A stretch of 37,594 nt of DNA from a virus. Below are positions 13,940 to 21,303 of the stretch, in pieces; positions within the stretch are counted from its first letter, which is position 1, and every line of letters begins with the position of its first letter. The stretch is taken from IMG/VR virus record IMGVR_UViG_3300050821_013316, positions 1 to 37,594 of that record. One strand, written 5' to 3'. Position numbers and translations under genes: made by a program. Below the pieces are notes generated by a model. That model did not search any database and had not been told where the DNA came from. It saw nothing but the letters and a program-made list of their open reading frames with translations.

Positions 13940-14328
13940 CCGCCACCAGCAGCGACCTGCCCCGCCGCGGCGTACGCACCCTCGACGAGCGCGACACCCG
14001 CCCTCCGGCGCCGGACCCCGTCGTCGACCGGGGCGGCACGATGCCGCAGGGCGACCCGAAGCCGCCGGATAGCGCCGCGACCTGGCTCGGCCGGCGCATC
14101 GCGGTCGCCGACGACCACGCCCCCGCCGCCCAGCACATCGGCTGGCTGGCCGCCCAGCGCGCCGTCACCGCCTGCGAGATGGCGGAGAAACTCGCCGCCG
14201 TCGGCAAGGCCGACGGGGTGTCGCAGTTCCTGGCCGTCGCCGACCAGTACCGGCAGATCGCCGCGGTCTGCGCTGCACGCGGCGGGATCACCGCCCCCAA
14301 AGGCCCCGACGACAAAGACGGCACGTGA
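13936..14328 (+). CDS. Hypothetical head-region protein
   Basis: ATG at 13936 overlaps the terL stop (ATGA). The 130-residue product has an unstructured Arg/Pro-rich N-terminus (about 50 residues) and a helical C-terminal half (HIGWLAAQRAVTACEMAEKL, then AVADQYRQIAAVCAARGG). No family is recognised. Position between terminase and portal genes suggests a packaging or head role. Confidence 0.7.
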   Translation: MTATSSDLPRRGVRTLDERDTRPPAPDPVVDRGGTMPQGDPKPPDSAATWLGRRIAVADDHAPAAQHIGWLAAQRAVTACEMAEKLAAVGKADGVSQFLAVADQYRQIAAVCAARGGITAPKGPDDKDGT

Positions 14329-14399
14329 CCGTGCGGCATGCGGTCACCGTGTCCATGTTGGCCTTCGTCCTCGGGCTGATCCTCGCGGTGTACTGGTGA
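14325..14399 (+). CDS. 24-residue single-span membrane peptide
   Basis: GTG 14325 overlaps the previous stop and TGA 14397-14399 overlaps the next GTG (14396), so this frame fits exactly between two genes by GTGA joins. The peptide is VTVRHAVTVS then MLAFVLGLILAVYW: a short basic lead and one membrane helix. It is too short for normal gene callers. No family is known to me; it resembles small phage membrane peptides in size only. Confidence 0.6.
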   Translation: MTVRHAVTVSMLAFVLGLILAVYW

Positions 14400-14599
14400 C
14401 CCCCAGACTCGAACAGTTGCGGCTGGTCGTCGAGGCCGCCTACGACGACGGCACCGTCGAGCGGCTGCACGAACAGGCCCACCCGCCGCGGTGCGCGATC
14501 TGCGGCGCCGACCTGCAGAACCCCGACGACGGCGTCGCCGCCTCGCTGGCCGCGCTGGACGACACGACCGCGTTCATCTGCCACAACCACACGACCTGA
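14396..14599 (+). CDS. 67-residue putative zinc-binding protein
   Basis: GTG 14396 is coupled to the tiny membrane peptide. The product starts VTPRLEQLRLVVEAAYDDGT, then has CAICGADLQ (near residue 35) and a terminal CHNHTT. CxxC together with CxH is a plausible zinc site. No family is recognised. Confidence 0.7.
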   Translation: MTPRLEQLRLVVEAAYDDGTVERLHEQAHPPRCAICGADLQNPDDGVAASLAALDDTTAFICHNHTT

Positions 14600-14613
14600 C
14601 CGGGGGGTTACCG

Positions 14614-14865
14614 ATGGCCGCCAAGACACCGCAGCAGGAAGCCGCCGTCAACCGGCTCCGCGCGTGGGCCGTCGGCCCCGAAGGCCAGAAACAGTTCCGC
14701 TGGGGCACCCCCGGAGATTTCAAGCGCTGCCAGGACTTCTATGCCGACAAGATCCCCCTGCGCATGATCCCCGGCTGGTGCGCGACCCTGCACAAGCTGG
14801 CCACCGGCGCGACACCCGGCCATGCGCCCGCCGAAGCGGCGATCGCCAAGGCCAAAGGCAAATAA
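14614..14865 (+). CDS. Conserved 83-residue phage head-region protein
   Basis: ATG 14614 follows CGGGGGG at about 7 nt. The product is MAAKTPQQEAAVNRLRAWAV, then GQKQFRWGTPGDFKRCQDFY, ADKIPLRMIPGWCATLHKLA and a Thr/Ala-rich end. Small proteins of the pattern WG.PGDF.RC...........GWC...H occur next to the portal gene in many actinophages (recalled, unchecked). Two Cys and one His may bind metal. Exact role unknown. Confidence 0.75.
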   Translation: MAAKTPQQEAAVNRLRAWAVGPEGQKQFRWGTPGDFKRCQDFYADKIPLRMIPGWCATLHKLATGATPGHAPAEAAIAKAKGK

Positions 14866-14871
14866 GAGGCA

Positions 14872-14971
14872 CCCGGCGTTGCGGGGATCGTGCCCGCCCG
14901 GGGCGACCCCGGCCCGATCGTCGAGCACCGGTCCCGGCCGCGATTGCCCCTTCCGTGCCCGCAACGCCGGG
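14872..14971 (+). other. Long-range inverted repeat before the portal gene
   Basis: CCCGGCGTTGCGGG (14872-14885) and CCCGCAACGCCGGG (14958-14971) are perfectly complementary over 14 bp, enclosing 72 nt that can form further GC hairpins. It fills most of the 148-nt gap between 14865 and the portal start at 15014. It could be a structured mRNA leader, or a processing or attenuation site. No protein gene is supported here. Confidence 0.6.
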
Positions 14972-15013
14972 CCCCGCACCACCACCGAACAGGAACTATC
15001 ACGAGCTGGGGGT

Positions 15014-16858
15014 GTGACCGAGGTGCCGCTGCCGACCGACCCCCGCACCGTCTGGCCCCCGAACAACCTCGAGCGCCCCTACCGGGCATTCGCGACCTGG
15101 GCCGCCTGGTACTCCGGCGACCCGAACGAGCTCGCCCGCATCTACGACAAGATGGTCGGCTACGGCTACGAAACCCCCGCCCTGGAGTCCGGGGCCAGCA
15201 TCATCGGCCGCGAACGGCAACGCTGGTTCTGGGGGCGGCGCCTCGACCGGCGCACCCCGGACCTGTCCGACGCCCGCCTGCACGTGCCCCTGGCCGGCGA
15301 CATCGCCACCACATCGGCCGACCTGCTGTTCGCCGAGCCCCCGGCGATCGCCGTCGAAGGCGAGGACGGCGGCCTGTCGAAGGACGGGCCACGGCCGACG
15401 ACCGACCGGCTGGCCATGCTGATGGGCGAGGGCGGCTTCCTGCCGGTACTCATCGAGGGCGCCGAGATCGGCGCGTCGCTGTCGGGAGTGTTCCTGCGCG
15501 CCGGCTGGGTCGACGACATCGCCGACCACGCGATCATCGACGCGATCCAACCCGACTGCGCCGTCCCCGAATGGGCCGCCGGCCGGCTCAAGGCGGTCAC
15601 GTTCTGGCGGATCCTGGACGGCGAGACGACCGGCAAGACGTTGCGGCACCTCGAGCGGCACGAGGCCGATACCGGCGCCGGCCGGGTCCTGCACGCCCTC
15701 TACCAGGGCACCGACAGCGAACTGGGCTCCCTGGTCGACCTCAGGACGTACCCGGACACCGAGGCCCTGGCCGAGACGACCGAGTCCGCGGCCGGTGTCG
15801 ACAACCCGCTGGTGCAGCAGGTCGTGACCGGCGCGAAACGGATCGCGGTCGAGTGGATCCCGAACATGCGGCCGCCGCGCCGGCTCAAAGGCACCGCCTA
15901 CGGCCGGTCGGACTACGACGGCATCGAACCGGTCCTGGACTCGATCGACGAGGCGTGGTCGTCGTGGATGCGCGACCTGCGCATCGGCAAAGGCCGCATC
16001 CTGATCCCCGAGTCCTACCTGCAGAACCAGGGCCGCGGCCGCGGCGCGGTGTTCGACGCCGAGCAGGCGATCTTCACCATGGTCGACGCGATGCCCGCCT
16101 CCGAGGGCCTGGCGATGCAGCAGGTGCAGTTCGCGATCCGGGTCGCCGAGCACCAGCAGACCGTCACCTCCCTGGTCGCCGAAGCGCTGAGGGGTGCCGG
16201 TTACAGCGCGCAGACCTTCGGCCTGGCGGGGGATGTTGCCGCTACGGCGACCGAGGTCGTCGCCCGCGAGCGGCGCTCGTACACCACCCGGGGCCGCAAG
16301 ATCCTCTACTGGAAACCGGCCCTGGCACGGCTGCTGGAGACGGCGCTCGAGATCGACATCGCGCACTACAAACCCGACGGGGTGCAGGCGGTCCGGCCGA
16401 AGATCCGGTTCCCCGACGGTGTCGCCCAGGACCCGCTGTCGGTGGCGCAGACCGTGAGCCTGATCGCCGGGGCCGAGTCGGCGTCGCTCTACACCCGGAT
16501 CGCCTGGCTGAACCCGGACTGGGAGGACCCGCAGATCCGGGAGGAGATCGACCGGATCCGCGACGACCAACGCGCCACCGTCGAGATCAACACCCCGGCG
16601 GTGCCCGAACCCGGCACCGGGCCCAACGACACCGCCGCGGCCGGCCTCGAACAGCCACTGCCGGCCGACACCGGCGGCCCGGACCAGTCGGTCGCCGGTC
16701 CCGTACCCGGCCAGCCCGACACCATCGGCCAGGACACCGGCCAGCCGCCGCCCGGCCCCCCGCAGCAGCCCGGCTCGAAGCCGGGCCGGCCGGGCGGGCC
16801 GCCGCCGTTCGGCCGCAAGGGCCCGCCCCCGCCCGGTCGCGGCGGCAAGCGCCGGTAG
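15014..16858 (+). CDS. Portal protein (SPP1 gp6-like family)
   Basis: A 614-residue protein. GTG 15014 has a GGGGG run just before it. The N-terminal part has an amphipathic start (LERPYRAFATWAAWYSGDPN), the wing and clip region follow, and the middle contains the portal-typical stretch with DGIEPVLDSIDEAWSSWMRD and a long stem helix (AEHQQTVTSLVAEALRGAGY). The C-terminus (residues 560-614) is Pro/Gly-rich and ends in GPPPPGRGGKRR, probably unstructured. It forms the dodecameric entry port for DNA. Assigned from size, placement between terminase and minor capsid genes, and pattern. Confidence 0.85.
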   Translation: MTEVPLPTDPRTVWPPNNLERPYRAFATWAAWYSGDPNELARIYDKMVGYGYETPALESGASIIGRERQRWFWGRRLDRRTPDLSDARLHVPLAGDIATTSADLLFAEPPAIAVEGEDGGLSKDGPRPTTDRLAMLMGEGGFLPVLIEGAEIGASLSGVFLRAGWVDDIADHAIIDAIQPDCAVPEWAAGRLKAVTFWRILDGETTGKTLRHLERHEADTGAGRVLHALYQGTDSELGSLVDLRTYPDTEALAETTESAAGVDNPLVQQVVTGAKRIAVEWIPNMRPPRRLKGTAYGRSDYDGIEPVLDSIDEAWSSWMRDLRIGKGRILIPESYLQNQGRGRGAVFDAEQAIFTMVDAMPASEGLAMQQVQFAIRVAEHQQTVTSLVAEALRGAGYSAQTFGLAGDVAATATEVVARERRSYTTRGRKILYWKPALARLLETALEIDIAHYKPDGVQAVRPKIRFPDGVAQDPLSVAQTVSLIAGAESASLYTRIAWLNPDWEDPQIREEIDRIRDDQRATVEINTPAVPEPGTGPNDTAAAGLEQPLPADTGGPDQSVAGPVPGQPDTIGQDTGQPPPGPPQQPGSKPGRPGGPPPFGRKGPPPPGRGGKRR

Positions 16859-16864
16859 CCTGCC

Positions 16865-17956
16865 ATGCCGGTCGACGAAACCCTGGTCGATCAGATCGTC
16901 GCGGCGGCCACGAACATCTACGACGACGCCGAACTGGCGATCCTGCGGTACGTGACCGCCCGGCTGGCCCGCGGCCTGGACGCTGCCGACTGGCAGACCC
17001 GGCGGCTGGCCGAGATCGGCCAGCTCCGGACCGGGCTGCGGGCGATCGCCGCCCGCCTCGCCGGTGAGGGCAGCACCGCCGCCCGGGCCGCTGTAGCGGC
17101 CGGCTGGCGGGCCGGATCGCAGTCGGCGGTCGAGGACCTGGGCGGGGTCGGGAAAGTGGCCCAGAAAGCCCCACAGGCCGTCCAGGCCCTGGCCGACGCG
17201 CTGGTCTCGGAGCTGCGGCCGCTGCACTCGCAGATCCTGCCGCGGGCCGAGTCGGCCTACCGCAACGCGATCGGCGCCGCGACCGGCCGCAGCCTGTCCG
17301 GGGTCGCCTCCACCCGCCGCGCCGCGCAGGCCGCCTGGGCCGCGCTGGTCGACGACGGGATCGTCTCGTTCACCGACACCTCCGGCCGCCGCTGGCGGCT
17401 GTCGTCGTACGTCGAGATGGCCACCCGCACGGCGGTCGCCAGGTCGATCGACGTCGGCGTGATCGACCAGGTGCAGGCCGCGGGCGGCCGGCTGGTGTAC
17501 GTGACCGACCGGCCCCAGGAATGCCGGTGGTGCCGGCCGTGGGAGCACAAGATCCTGTCGATCACCTACCCGGTCGAGAAACCGGCGGTCGGCACGGTCG
17601 GGCAGGCCCGCCGGGCCGGGCTCGGGCACCCGAACTGCCGGCACACCCTCGTGCCCTGGATACCCGGCCTGCGGCTGGCCCCGGGCAAACCCGATCCGGT
17701 CGGCGACGCGGCCCGCCAGCATCAGCGCTACCTCGAGCGCGGTGTGCGCAGATGGCGCGAACGGCAGACCGGCGCGCTGACTCCGGAGGGCCGGGCCGGC
17801 GCGACCGCAAAGGCCGCGGCATGGGAGAAGCAGCTCGTCGCACACCTGCACCGCACCGGGCTGGCCCGCAAGGTCCACCGCGAGTACCCCGGCGCCGGGT
17901 ACGCGGCCAGGCCGTCGCGGCGGGCCGACACCGCCCGGCACCTTCGAGGTCAGTAG
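16865..17956 (+). CDS. Phage minor capsid protein 2 (MuF-like)
   Basis: A 363-residue protein from ATG 16865, 6 bases after the portal stop. Helical N-terminal part, then the domain with STRRAAQAAWAALVDDGIVS, ECRWCRPWEHK and GLGHPNCRHTLVPWIPGL. The C..C...H.NCRH signature is typical of the Phage_min_cap2/MuF group, which sits with the portal and is packed in the head (family knowledge). C-terminal residues 295-363 are basic and helical. Its last 7 bases overlap the convergent toxin gene. Confidence 0.85.
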   Translation: MPVDETLVDQIVAAATNIYDDAELAILRYVTARLARGLDAADWQTRRLAEIGQLRTGLRAIAARLAGEGSTAARAAVAAGWRAGSQSAVEDLGGVGKVAQKAPQAVQALADALVSELRPLHSQILPRAESAYRNAIGAATGRSLSGVASTRRAAQAAWAALVDDGIVSFTDTSGRRWRLSSYVEMATRTAVARSIDVGVIDQVQAAGGRLVYVTDRPQECRWCRPWEHKILSITYPVEKPAVGTVGQARRAGLGHPNCRHTLVPWIPGLRLAPGKPDPVGDAARQHQRYLERGVRRWRERQTGALTPEGRAGATAKAAAWEKQLVAHLHRTGLARKVHREYPGAGYAARPSRRADTARHLRGQ

Positions 17957-18243
17957 GCGAACAGCTCGCCGATCTCGGCCATCACCCGGTGCATCGATGC
18001 GCCGGTGATCATCCCGAGCGCTCTGCCGTCCTGCGGGCGCTCGACCGCGGCGACCAGGGTCGACAGCACCACCCCGGACACCGGATCGGCCTCCGACAGG
18101 GCCACCGCGGCGCCGGCCGGGCGGCCGTAGCCGCGGACCACCGGCACCACCACGGGGGCGTTCAACGGGTGGTCGTTGTGCGGGTCGGAGCTGACGACCA
18201 GGACCTTGCCGAAGTTCAGCTCCCAGAACTCGCCCTGCCTCAT
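17950..18243 (-). CDS. MazF/PemK-like toxin
   Basis: ATG 18243 overlaps the antitoxin stop (ATGA). The 97-residue product has the MazF order: MRQGEFWELNFGKVLVVSSD, the hydrophobic strand VVVPVVRG, DPVSGVVLSTLVAAVE, then LGMITGASMHRVMAEIGELF. It is closest in layout to mycobacterial MazF4-type proteins, which share DPxxG...LGxxxxAxMxxI. The Arg that usually precedes PVLVV is a Lys (GKVLVV) and the Thr/Ser after VVVP is Val, so cleavage activity is uncertain (read from sequence against recalled family). MazF proteins are sequence-specific RNases. It is transcribed against the capsid genes. Confidence 0.85.
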   Translation of the reverse strand: MRQGEFWELNFGKVLVVSSDPHNDHPLNAPVVVPVVRGYGRPAGAAVALSEADPVSGVVLSTLVAAVERPQDGRALGMITGASMHRVMAEIGELFAY

Positions 18244-18494
18244 GCGTTCCACGCCTCGGCGGTACGGCGTGCGGCCTGTTGCAACGGCACGACGGCCTGC
18301 CGGTAGGCGGTGATCTGCTCGGCGATCTGCGGTTGCGCGCAGTAGGTCGCGTAGGCGTCGGCGGCCTGCCGGCGCCGGCGTTCGCGGCCGGCCGCGGTCA
18401 GCCAGGACGCCAGGCTCATCCCGGCGTCCTGGGCGGCCTGCCGGAACCGCTCGAGCTCGGCTGCGGGGAGCGTCACGCTCCGATGGTTCGCCAT
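18240..18494 (-). CDS. Antitoxin of the MazF-like pair (ribbon-helix-helix-like)
   Basis: ATG 18494 is chosen because a TAAGAT box lies 7 nt before it, which fits a leaderless message; ATG 18503 is an alternative. The 84-residue product begins MANHRSVTLPAAELERFRQA, where RSVTLP is the DNA-contacting strand of a ribbon-helix-helix and the next helices follow; the C-terminus (ATYCAQPQIAEQITAYRQAV) would wrap the toxin. Gene order antitoxin then toxin with a 4-bp overlap is the normal type II arrangement. Confidence 0.8.
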   Translation of the reverse strand: MANHRSVTLPAAELERFRQAAQDAGMSLASWLTAAGRERRRRQAADAYATYCAQPQIAEQITAYRQAVVPLQQAARRTAEAWNA

Positions 18495-18501
18495 GACGGT
18501 C

Positions 18502-18539
18502 ATCTTAGTGGTCACCACTGACTACCACCACAGACTACC
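18502..18539 (-). promoter_or_regulatory. Leaderless promoter and palindromic operator of the toxin-antitoxin pair
   Basis: The -10 box is TAAGAT on the minus strand (18507-18502), 7 nt before ATG 18494; no good -35 is visible. The plus-strand 13-mer AGTGGTCACCACT at 18507-18519 is a perfect palindrome overlapping the -10. Two GACTACC copies at 18520-18526 and 18533-18539, 13 bases apart, follow. Autoregulation by the antitoxin at this site is expected for the type. Confidence 0.65.
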
Positions 18540-18617
18540 CCAACACATTCACATAACCCCGCTGTCCCAGCCAGGGGCGGGCGGGGCGCACGGAGAAAAG
18601 TTCCATCCACATCACAC

Positions 18618-18652
18618 GGAAAGGCCGGTCGCCGGGCGCGACCGGCCTTTCC
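18618..18652 (+). terminator. Perfect 14-bp hairpin before the scaffold gene
   Basis: GGAAAGGCCGGTCG (18618-18631) pairs perfectly with CGACCGGCCTTTCC (18639-18652) around a 7-nt loop. With AAA and TTT at the stem ends it has the form of a bidirectional intrinsic terminator, though only a short U-run follows on the plus strand. It lies 23 bases before the scaffold ATG and would act on rightward transcripts from the portal side or on leftward ones. The remaining gap 18520-18617 holds no gene. Confidence 0.75.
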
Positions 18653-18675
18653 CATGTCGAGAGGCGAGTCTGCAC

Positions 18676-19587
18676 ATGAGCGACGGAGCAGGAACCCCGG
18701 GCGGGTCCGGCGACGCGGGGGCGGCCGGCGGGACCGGCGGCACCACCACGACCGACAGCGGCACCGGCGACAACGGCGGCAGCCCGATGACGGTCGAGCA
18801 GATCGAGCAGGCCGCCACCGGCCGCGAAGCCGCCCCCGGAGACGGGACGACGGGCACCGCGACCGGTACGACGATCGGCGGTCCGGCTGTGCGGTCCACC
18901 GCACCACCGGCCTCCGCACCGACCCCGACCACGCCCCCGGCCCCGGCGCCGACTACGCCGCCGGCACCCGGCGGCGGTCAGGTGTCCGAGGAGTTCGACC
19001 AGCTCCCGCCCTGGGCGCAGAAACGCATCCGGGGCCTGGAGAAGGAGAACGGCGACAACCGGGTCAAGGCCAAGACCGCCCAGGAGACGGCCGACGAGCG
19101 GGTCAAGGACAACGCCGACAAGCTCCAGGGCTTCCTGGACGGCTTCGCCAAGGTCATGGGCCTGACCCAGGAGCCCGAGGACCGGCCCAAGACGATCGAC
19201 GAGGCGATGCAGCGCATCGAGGCCTCCAACGGCCGGGTGCAGGAGTGGATGGACAAGTACCGGCAGTTGCAGGTCCGGGAAGCGGTCTGGCAGACCGCCG
19301 CCGAGCAGGGCGCCAACACCAAGGAGCTCATGGACTCGGCCGCGTTCCTGGGCAAGCTCGAGGGCCTCGACCCCGCGGCCGGCGACTTCGGCGGCAAGCT
19401 CGCCGCCCTGATCACCGCCCACGTGGAGTCCAACCCCGCTCGATTCAAGGTGGTGCCGCCTGCGGTGCCGCCCAAACAGTCTGGAGGCGAGTTCGGCGGC
19501 GGGCCCGGCGGACGACCCAACGACGAAGAAATGTCCATCGAGGACCACATCCGCAAGATCGACCCCGTTGTCGCCGGCAGGCGTTAG
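18676..19587 (+). CDS. Capsid scaffolding protein
   Basis: A 303-residue protein from ATG 18676. The first 100 residues are Gly/Thr/Ala/Pro-rich and disordered. Then comes a charged helical coiled-coil part (EEFDQLPPWAQKRIRGLEKE, then KAKTAQETADERVKDNADKL) and a C-terminal region ending SIEDHIRKIDPVVAGRR, whose basic end could bind the coat protein as scaffolds do. Placed right before the major capsid gene, the normal site. Assigned from composition and place. Confidence 0.8.
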   Translation: MSDGAGTPGGSGDAGAAGGTGGTTTTDSGTGDNGGSPMTVEQIEQAATGREAAPGDGTTGTATGTTIGGPAVRSTAPPASAPTPTTPPAPAPTTPPAPGGGQVSEEFDQLPPWAQKRIRGLEKENGDNRVKAKTAQETADERVKDNADKLQGFLDGFAKVMGLTQEPEDRPKTIDEAMQRIEASNGRVQEWMDKYRQLQVREAVWQTAAEQGANTKELMDSAAFLGKLEGLDPAAGDFGGKLAALITAHVESNPARFKVVPPAVPPKQSGGEFGGGPGGRPNDEEMSIEDHIRKIDPVVAGRR

Positions 19588-19611
19588 CGGGGTTTTGCGC
19601 GTCTAGGGGTG

Positions 19612-19644
19612 CGGTTCTCCCGGCACTTCCGTTGAGGGAGACCG
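19612..19644 (+). promoter_or_regulatory. Hairpin that can hide the ribosome site of the major capsid gene
   Basis: CGGTTCTCCC (19612-19621) pairs with GGGAGACCG (19636-19644) over 9 bp with one bulge, across a 14-nt loop. The right arm contains the GGGAG ribosome site of the capsid gene, 8 nt before GTG 19649. It could stabilise the transcript end or limit translation. Seen directly; role is inferred. Confidence 0.5.
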
Positions 19645-19648
19645 AACC

Positions 19649-20560
19649 GTGGCTAACACAATCCTTACCCCGACCGTCATCGCCCGCCGGGCGATCGCGA
19701 TCCTGTACCGCGACACCGTCCTGTCGCAGCTCGTGCACCGCGACTACGAGGACGAGTTCGCGAACAAGATCGGTGACACCATCACGATCCGCAAGCCGCA
19801 GACCTTCGTGGCCAACGACTTCAACCGGGCGACCGGCATTGTGCTGCAGAACTACACCGAGACCGGCATCCCGATGACCTTGAACAAGTTCAAGGACGTG
19901 TCCTTCGCGATCACCGCGGAGGAACTGACCCTGAAGATCGACGACTTCTCGGGACGGTTCATCCAGCCGGCCGTCGCGGCGATCATCCAGCAGCTCGAGG
20001 CCGACCTGCTGGCGCTGCGTTCCAGCATCCCCACCTACGTCGGCAACGTCGCGGGCGAGATGTGGAACACGCCGGAGTCGCTGATCGCCGCCCGCCGCGA
20101 GCTGTCGCTGCGCGGTGTGCCGATCACCGACCGGTACGCCGTCGTCGGATCGATCACCTCCGGCGAATGGCTCAAGAACGACCTGCTGAAGAAGGCCAAC
20201 GAGCGCGGCGACACGCAGGGCCTGCGCGAAGCCAGCCTCGGCAACCGGCTCTTCTCGTTCGACGCCTACGAGCACAACGGGATCAGCCTGCCGCCGCAGA
20301 CCACCGGCAACCCCGCCAGCGAGGTGTCCCTGGCATTCCACCGCGACGCCATCGCCCTCGCCGTGCGGCCCCTGGCCGTGCCGATGGGCGTCGCCGCGGG
20401 GCAGTGCGCGATCGCCAACTACAACGGCTTGGGCATCCGGGTCACGTACGGCTACGACATCACGCACAAGGTCGACATGGTGTCGCTCGACATCCTCTAC
20501 GGCATGACGGTCGTCGACGCGCAGCGGGCCGTTCTCATCCACGCCGCACCGCTGCCGTAA
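19649..20560 (+). CDS. Major capsid protein (P22 gp5-like fold)
   Basis: A 303-residue protein from GTG 19649. It begins MANTILTPTVIARRAIAILY and has DYEDEFANKIGDTITIRKPQ, then FSGRFIQPAVAAIIQQLEAD, the spine-helix region, and ends in VDMVSLDILYGMTVVDAQRA. The DTITIRKPQ and long spine helix pattern matches the P22 coat protein (gene 5) family. Length is a little short for P22 itself (430) but usual for actinophage members. It makes the icosahedral shell with the scaffold. Confidence 0.9.
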   Translation: MANTILTPTVIARRAIAILYRDTVLSQLVHRDYEDEFANKIGDTITIRKPQTFVANDFNRATGIVLQNYTETGIPMTLNKFKDVSFAITAEELTLKIDDFSGRFIQPAVAAIIQQLEADLLALRSSIPTYVGNVAGEMWNTPESLIAARRELSLRGVPITDRYAVVGSITSGEWLKNDLLKKANERGDTQGLREASLGNRLFSFDAYEHNGISLPPQTTGNPASEVSLAFHRDAIALAVRPLAVPMGVAAGQCAIANYNGLGIRVTYGYDITHKVDMVSLDILYGMTVVDAQRAVLIHAAPLP

Positions 20561-20601
20561 CCGCCCGCTGCTACCCCACCACGAGTGGAGGACCGATCAT
20601 C

Positions 20602-21183
20602 ATGACTGTTCACGCCTACAAGAACCTGGTCACCGGCGAGGTGTTCGCCTTCGGCGACGCCCGCCCCGACCTCGAAGCCCGACCCAACTGGGAGAAGACC
20701 GACGCCGGCGACCTCGACGACGCGGTCGTCGACGCGGTCGCCGCGCAGTCGCATACCGCCCGGGTCATCACCGAGGCCGCCAAGGCCGAGCCCGGCGGAC
20801 CCAGCGGCCTGGGCGGGGTCGCGATCACCAACCCGGTCCCGGACACCCTCGCCCCCGGCCCGGGCCGCGGCTTCGGCGGGGTCCTGTCGCGCAACGTCGT
20901 GTCCGGCACACCGCCGGAGGTGCTGCGCGCGCAGGCCGCGGCCGATACCGAGGCCCTGGCCACCCACGGCGTCCTGGCCGACAACGTCGACGGGTCGAAG
21001 ACCCGCGTGCACGTCGACGCGCTGAACGCGGACATCGTCAACGCCCCGCCGGTCGGCGACCCCGGCAAGTCCGGTGTCAAGAAGACCGCGGCCGCCGCGC
21101 ACAAGGCCGCCGAGAAGCACCAGCAGCGGACCCAGGCCGCCGACAAGGCCGCCGTCGACAGGACCGGCAAACCGGCCGGCTGA
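20602..21183 (+). CDS. Hypothetical virion-associated protein
   Basis: ATG 20602 follows GGAGG at 11 nt. The 193-residue product starts MTVHAYKNLVTGEVFAFGDA, has DARPDLEARPNWEKTD near the start and a long Ala/Lys-rich helix at the end (KKTAAAAHKAAEKHQQRTQA). The first 45 residues resemble the small head protein that follows capsid genes in many siphophages, while the rest is low-complexity. Its place after the capsid gene suggests a head-decoration or head-completion role (inference). Confidence 0.65.
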   Translation: MTVHAYKNLVTGEVFAFGDARPDLEARPNWEKTDAGDLDDAVVDAVAAQSHTARVITEAAKAEPGGPSGLGGVAITNPVPDTLAPGPGRGFGGVLSRNVVSGTPPEVLRAQAAADTEALATHGVLADNVDGSKTRVHVDALNADIVNAPPVGDPGKSGVKKTAAAAHKAAEKHQQRTQAADKAAVDRTGKPAG

Positions 21184-21200
21184 AGCCCGGCCCACCGATC

Positions 21201-21264
21201 GTGGCGGGCGTACGGCCTACGGGTCGATCTCGCGGCGAGGGGACTCCCACCTTGCGCCCGCCAC
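21201..21264 (+). other. Structured intergenic hairpin, multibranched
   Basis: GTGGCGGGCG (21201-21210) pairs with CGCCCGCCAC (21255-21264). The 44-nt interior holds smaller stems (GTACGGCCTAC, CTCG-CGG-CGAG, GGG-ACT-CCC), giving a branched structure. It lies in the 120-nt gap between 21183 and 21304. It has cloverleaf-like shape but no tRNA features. Probably an mRNA-stability or termination element. Confidence 0.5.
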
Positions 21265-21303
21265 CCCCAACCACCCCGACAACAAACAGCAGGAGGCCGG
21301 CCG

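Noticed and set aside
14866-15017. Small gene between the 14614 gene and the portal
   Set aside because: The frame ending at 15017 has no start after 14865 with a ribosome site and a shadow-like Arg/Pro composition; the DNA is better explained as the inverted repeat.
14999-17941. 980-codon leftward frame opposite portal and minor capsid genes
   Set aside because: Antisense shadow caused by GC-ending codons; no start signal and no recognisable domains.
21201-21264. Possible tRNA or tRNA-like gene
   Set aside because: The branched folding has a 10-bp closing stem, no standard T-loop, D-loop or anticodon-arm sizes and no CCA-side features; treated as a structured mRNA element.
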